Source: Actinomycetota bacterium
Lineage (GTDB): Bacteria > Actinomycetota > Thermoleophilia > Gaiellales > Gaiellaceae
Length of the DNA stretch: 6,134 bases
Assembly (NCBI GenBank): GCA_003170995.1
Contig: PMXT01000010.1
Span: 1 to 6,134, forward strand
Direction: 5' to 3'
Shown here: one piece after another, positions 4,999 to 6,134 of the stretch
Layout: each line of letters starts with the position of its first letter
Position numbering within the stretch: position 1 is the stretch's first letter
Program-made: the position numbers and the translations under genes
The notes under the pieces: generated by a model
Told to the model about the DNA's origin: nothing
The model's database searches: none
The model's input: the letters and a program-made list of their open reading frames with translations, nothing else

Positions 4999-6134
4999 TT
5001 GACTCTCCGTTTCAGAAGGACCCACGGCGTACCGCGGGGAGTGCACCCAGCTCCGGTCGCTTGAGGCACGCGCTCTAGGTGTTGACGACTGACGACTGCG
5101 GCGCCCCCATCCTCGCCCTCCACTACAAGCGATCCGTCCTTGGCGCAAGCTTCCACTTCTATAGCGTTCACACCGCTGATTTCTCGTGCAGCCGTACTCG
5201 GCTCGAGCCAGATTGCCCGCAACCCGGTCGGGTGCCCCGGAACCCCGCCGTACACGAGTAGGCCAGCGGACGTGAAAGCGCAACCCACCGGAGGCCCGTC
5301 CTGGCCAACAGGCAGGACCTGCTTGTGTGTCTTTCTCTCACTCATGCTTCCACTAATGACGATGCTCCCAGAGCTGTCCGGAAGGACAGCGGCGTATCTC
5401 GTCCCATCACGATTGATACAGACGCTCGGCTGCATGGATTGGTCGAGGGATGATAGATGTAGCGGGATATCGGTTACGATGGGTCGCATCGTTGTTCCTT
5501 TGCTTCGGGTCACCGTCAATTCTCCGATCCGTAGCGGATCAACGGTTGGTGAGACCGCCACAGCGGTTCGCCGCAGCGAACTCAAAGCAAGGACAGCATC
5601 TCCCTCTTGGTCCACGTCGAGCGGGACGGCTATTGGTGCGCGTTTTGAACCTAGGAGCGGATAGGCGTATAGGACCCCTTTTTGCGATCTACCGAACCAT
5701 GCAGCCTGGTTCGTGGGGAGGCCGAGTCCCTTCGTGCCAAAAACGCGATTCGGTTTCACTCCGCGCTGCACAGAATGGCGAAAGTACGCCTTAACTCGAA
5801 CCCCCATCTTCACAACGTCACCGTTCTTCAGCAAGACCAGAGCGGACGTACAAGGTCCGCATCCGAGCACAACCGCTGGGAGCATCACTCGCCTATGCCA
5901 CACGAGCTTGCCGTTCCGCGCTTCCCCGGTAACTGTGTATCCACGCTCGATGGGAGTAAGGATGAGAGCACCGCTGTCGTCCGCGACGGCGGTAGATGAA
6001 CCCTCGGTACCCGTCTGGGGCGGGCGAGTACTCGAGGTGAGATGAATATCTTTAGGTGCAGCTCGCGAAGCCGCTGTTGCCACGATAAACACAACTCCAA
6101 GTCCGAAAGCTACGAACCCGTAAATGAGGGGCGG
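4983..6134 (-). CDS. membrane-anchored extracytoplasmic protein, possible beta-propeller, 5' end missing
   Basis: The frame is open to the right edge, giving 383 visible residues; the true start lies outside the window. A GTG at 6092 could be taken as the start, but it would cut through a hydrophobic segment (visible residues 3-22, YGFVAFGLGVVFIVATA) that is clearly a signal anchor or membrane helix. The rest is predicted extracytoplasmic, mostly beta strands with turn motifs such as NGKLVW, DGTRYAAV and DGSLVVEG, as in beta-propeller proteins. Six cysteines are present: a CGPC pair (92-95) and four singles at 239, 285, 330 and 364, each opening a similar strand (VCINRDG, GCAFTSAG, ACAKDG, GCTPRG). 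It overlaps the ATPase gene, so it belongs to the exporter operon and may be a surface sensor, substrate chaperone or receptor for it. I recognise no named family. Confidence 0.65.
   Translation of the reverse strand, partial: PPLIYGFVAFGLGVVFIVATAASRAAPKDIHLTSSTRPPQTGTEGSSTAVADDSGALILTPIERGYTVTGEARNGKLVWHRRVMLPAVVLGCGPCTSALVLLKNGDVVKMGVRVKAYFRHSVQRGVKPNRVFGTKGLGLPTNQAAWFGRSQKGVLYAYPLLGSKRAPIAVPLDVDQEGDAVLALSSLRRTAVAVSPTVDPLRIGELTVTRSKGTTMRPIVTDIPLHLSSLDQSMQPSVCINRDGTRYAAVLPDSSGSIVISGSMSERKTHKQVLPVGQDGPPVGCAFTSAGLLVYGGVPGHPTGLRAIWLEPSTAAREISGVNAIEVEACAKDGSLVVEGEDGGAAVVSRQHLERVPQATGAGCTPRGTPWVLLKRRVKWLSN
5003..5008 (-). promoter_or_regulatory. ribosome binding site deciding the ATPase start
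   Basis: GGAGAG on the minus strand lies 4 nt before the GTG at 4998, inside the end of the upstream gene. The alternative ATG at 4974 has only GGA four bases upstream, so the GTG is preferred. Confidence 0.6.

Noticed and set aside
4999..5283. A longer 303-residue version of the ATPase reading frame, adding 95 N-terminal residues.
   Set aside because: The extra part is Arg/Ser-rich, has no ABC features, and lies wholly inside the upstream gene in another frame. A proper ribosome site marks the GTG at 4998.
1..6134. CRISPR array, insertion sequence, transposase or phage integrase.
   Set aside because: No regularly spaced repeats, terminal inverted repeats or recombinase motifs were seen on either strand.

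Overview
The window reads as a piece of a high-GC actinobacterial chromosome. GTG and TTG starts are common, every gene I can support lies on the minus strand, and there is an ANTAR regulator, an SSI-like lipoprotein and an ABC-2 exporter. A Thermoleophilia/Solirubrobacterales-type soil actinobacterium is my best guess, but this is inference, since no marker gene is present.

Left part (1-1623). Reading leftward there are three short transcription units: the 5' end of an unidentified ORF running off the left edge, a small secreted lipoprotein resembling Streptomyces subtilisin inhibitor (SSI) proteins, and a stand-alone ANTAR regulator with a degenerate receiver domain. A 21-bp element, 17 of 21 positions identical in all three copies, lies upstream of each start (153-173, 759-779, 1544-1564). 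Between the third copy and the TTG start of the ANTAR gene is a 65-nt segment that looks like a shortened tRNA-Cys(GCA) and also folds as a rod with two six-base hairpin loops.

Middle part (1623-2330). A 94-residue hypothetical protein has an upstream reading frame that is interrupted by an in-frame amber codon. It is followed by about 420 bp without a convincing gene. That stretch holds a perfect 6-bp dyad fused to a TATAAT -10 box, an imperfect inverted repeat, and a strong hairpin that probably terminates the operon to the right.

Right part (2331-6134). Four genes overlap one another and must be one operon, transcribed leftward from beyond the right edge. In order they are: a membrane-anchored extracytoplasmic protein, possibly a beta-propeller, with cysteines at regular spacing (5' end missing); an ABC ATPase; a seven-helix permease with an extracytoplasmic C-terminal domain; and a six-helix permease. 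Together they would make a heterodimeric ABC-2 exporter with two extracytoplasmic accessory modules. The substrate cannot be read from the sequence. By eye, these genes use more A/T-ending codons than the ANTAR and lipoprotein genes, which may point to a separate origin.
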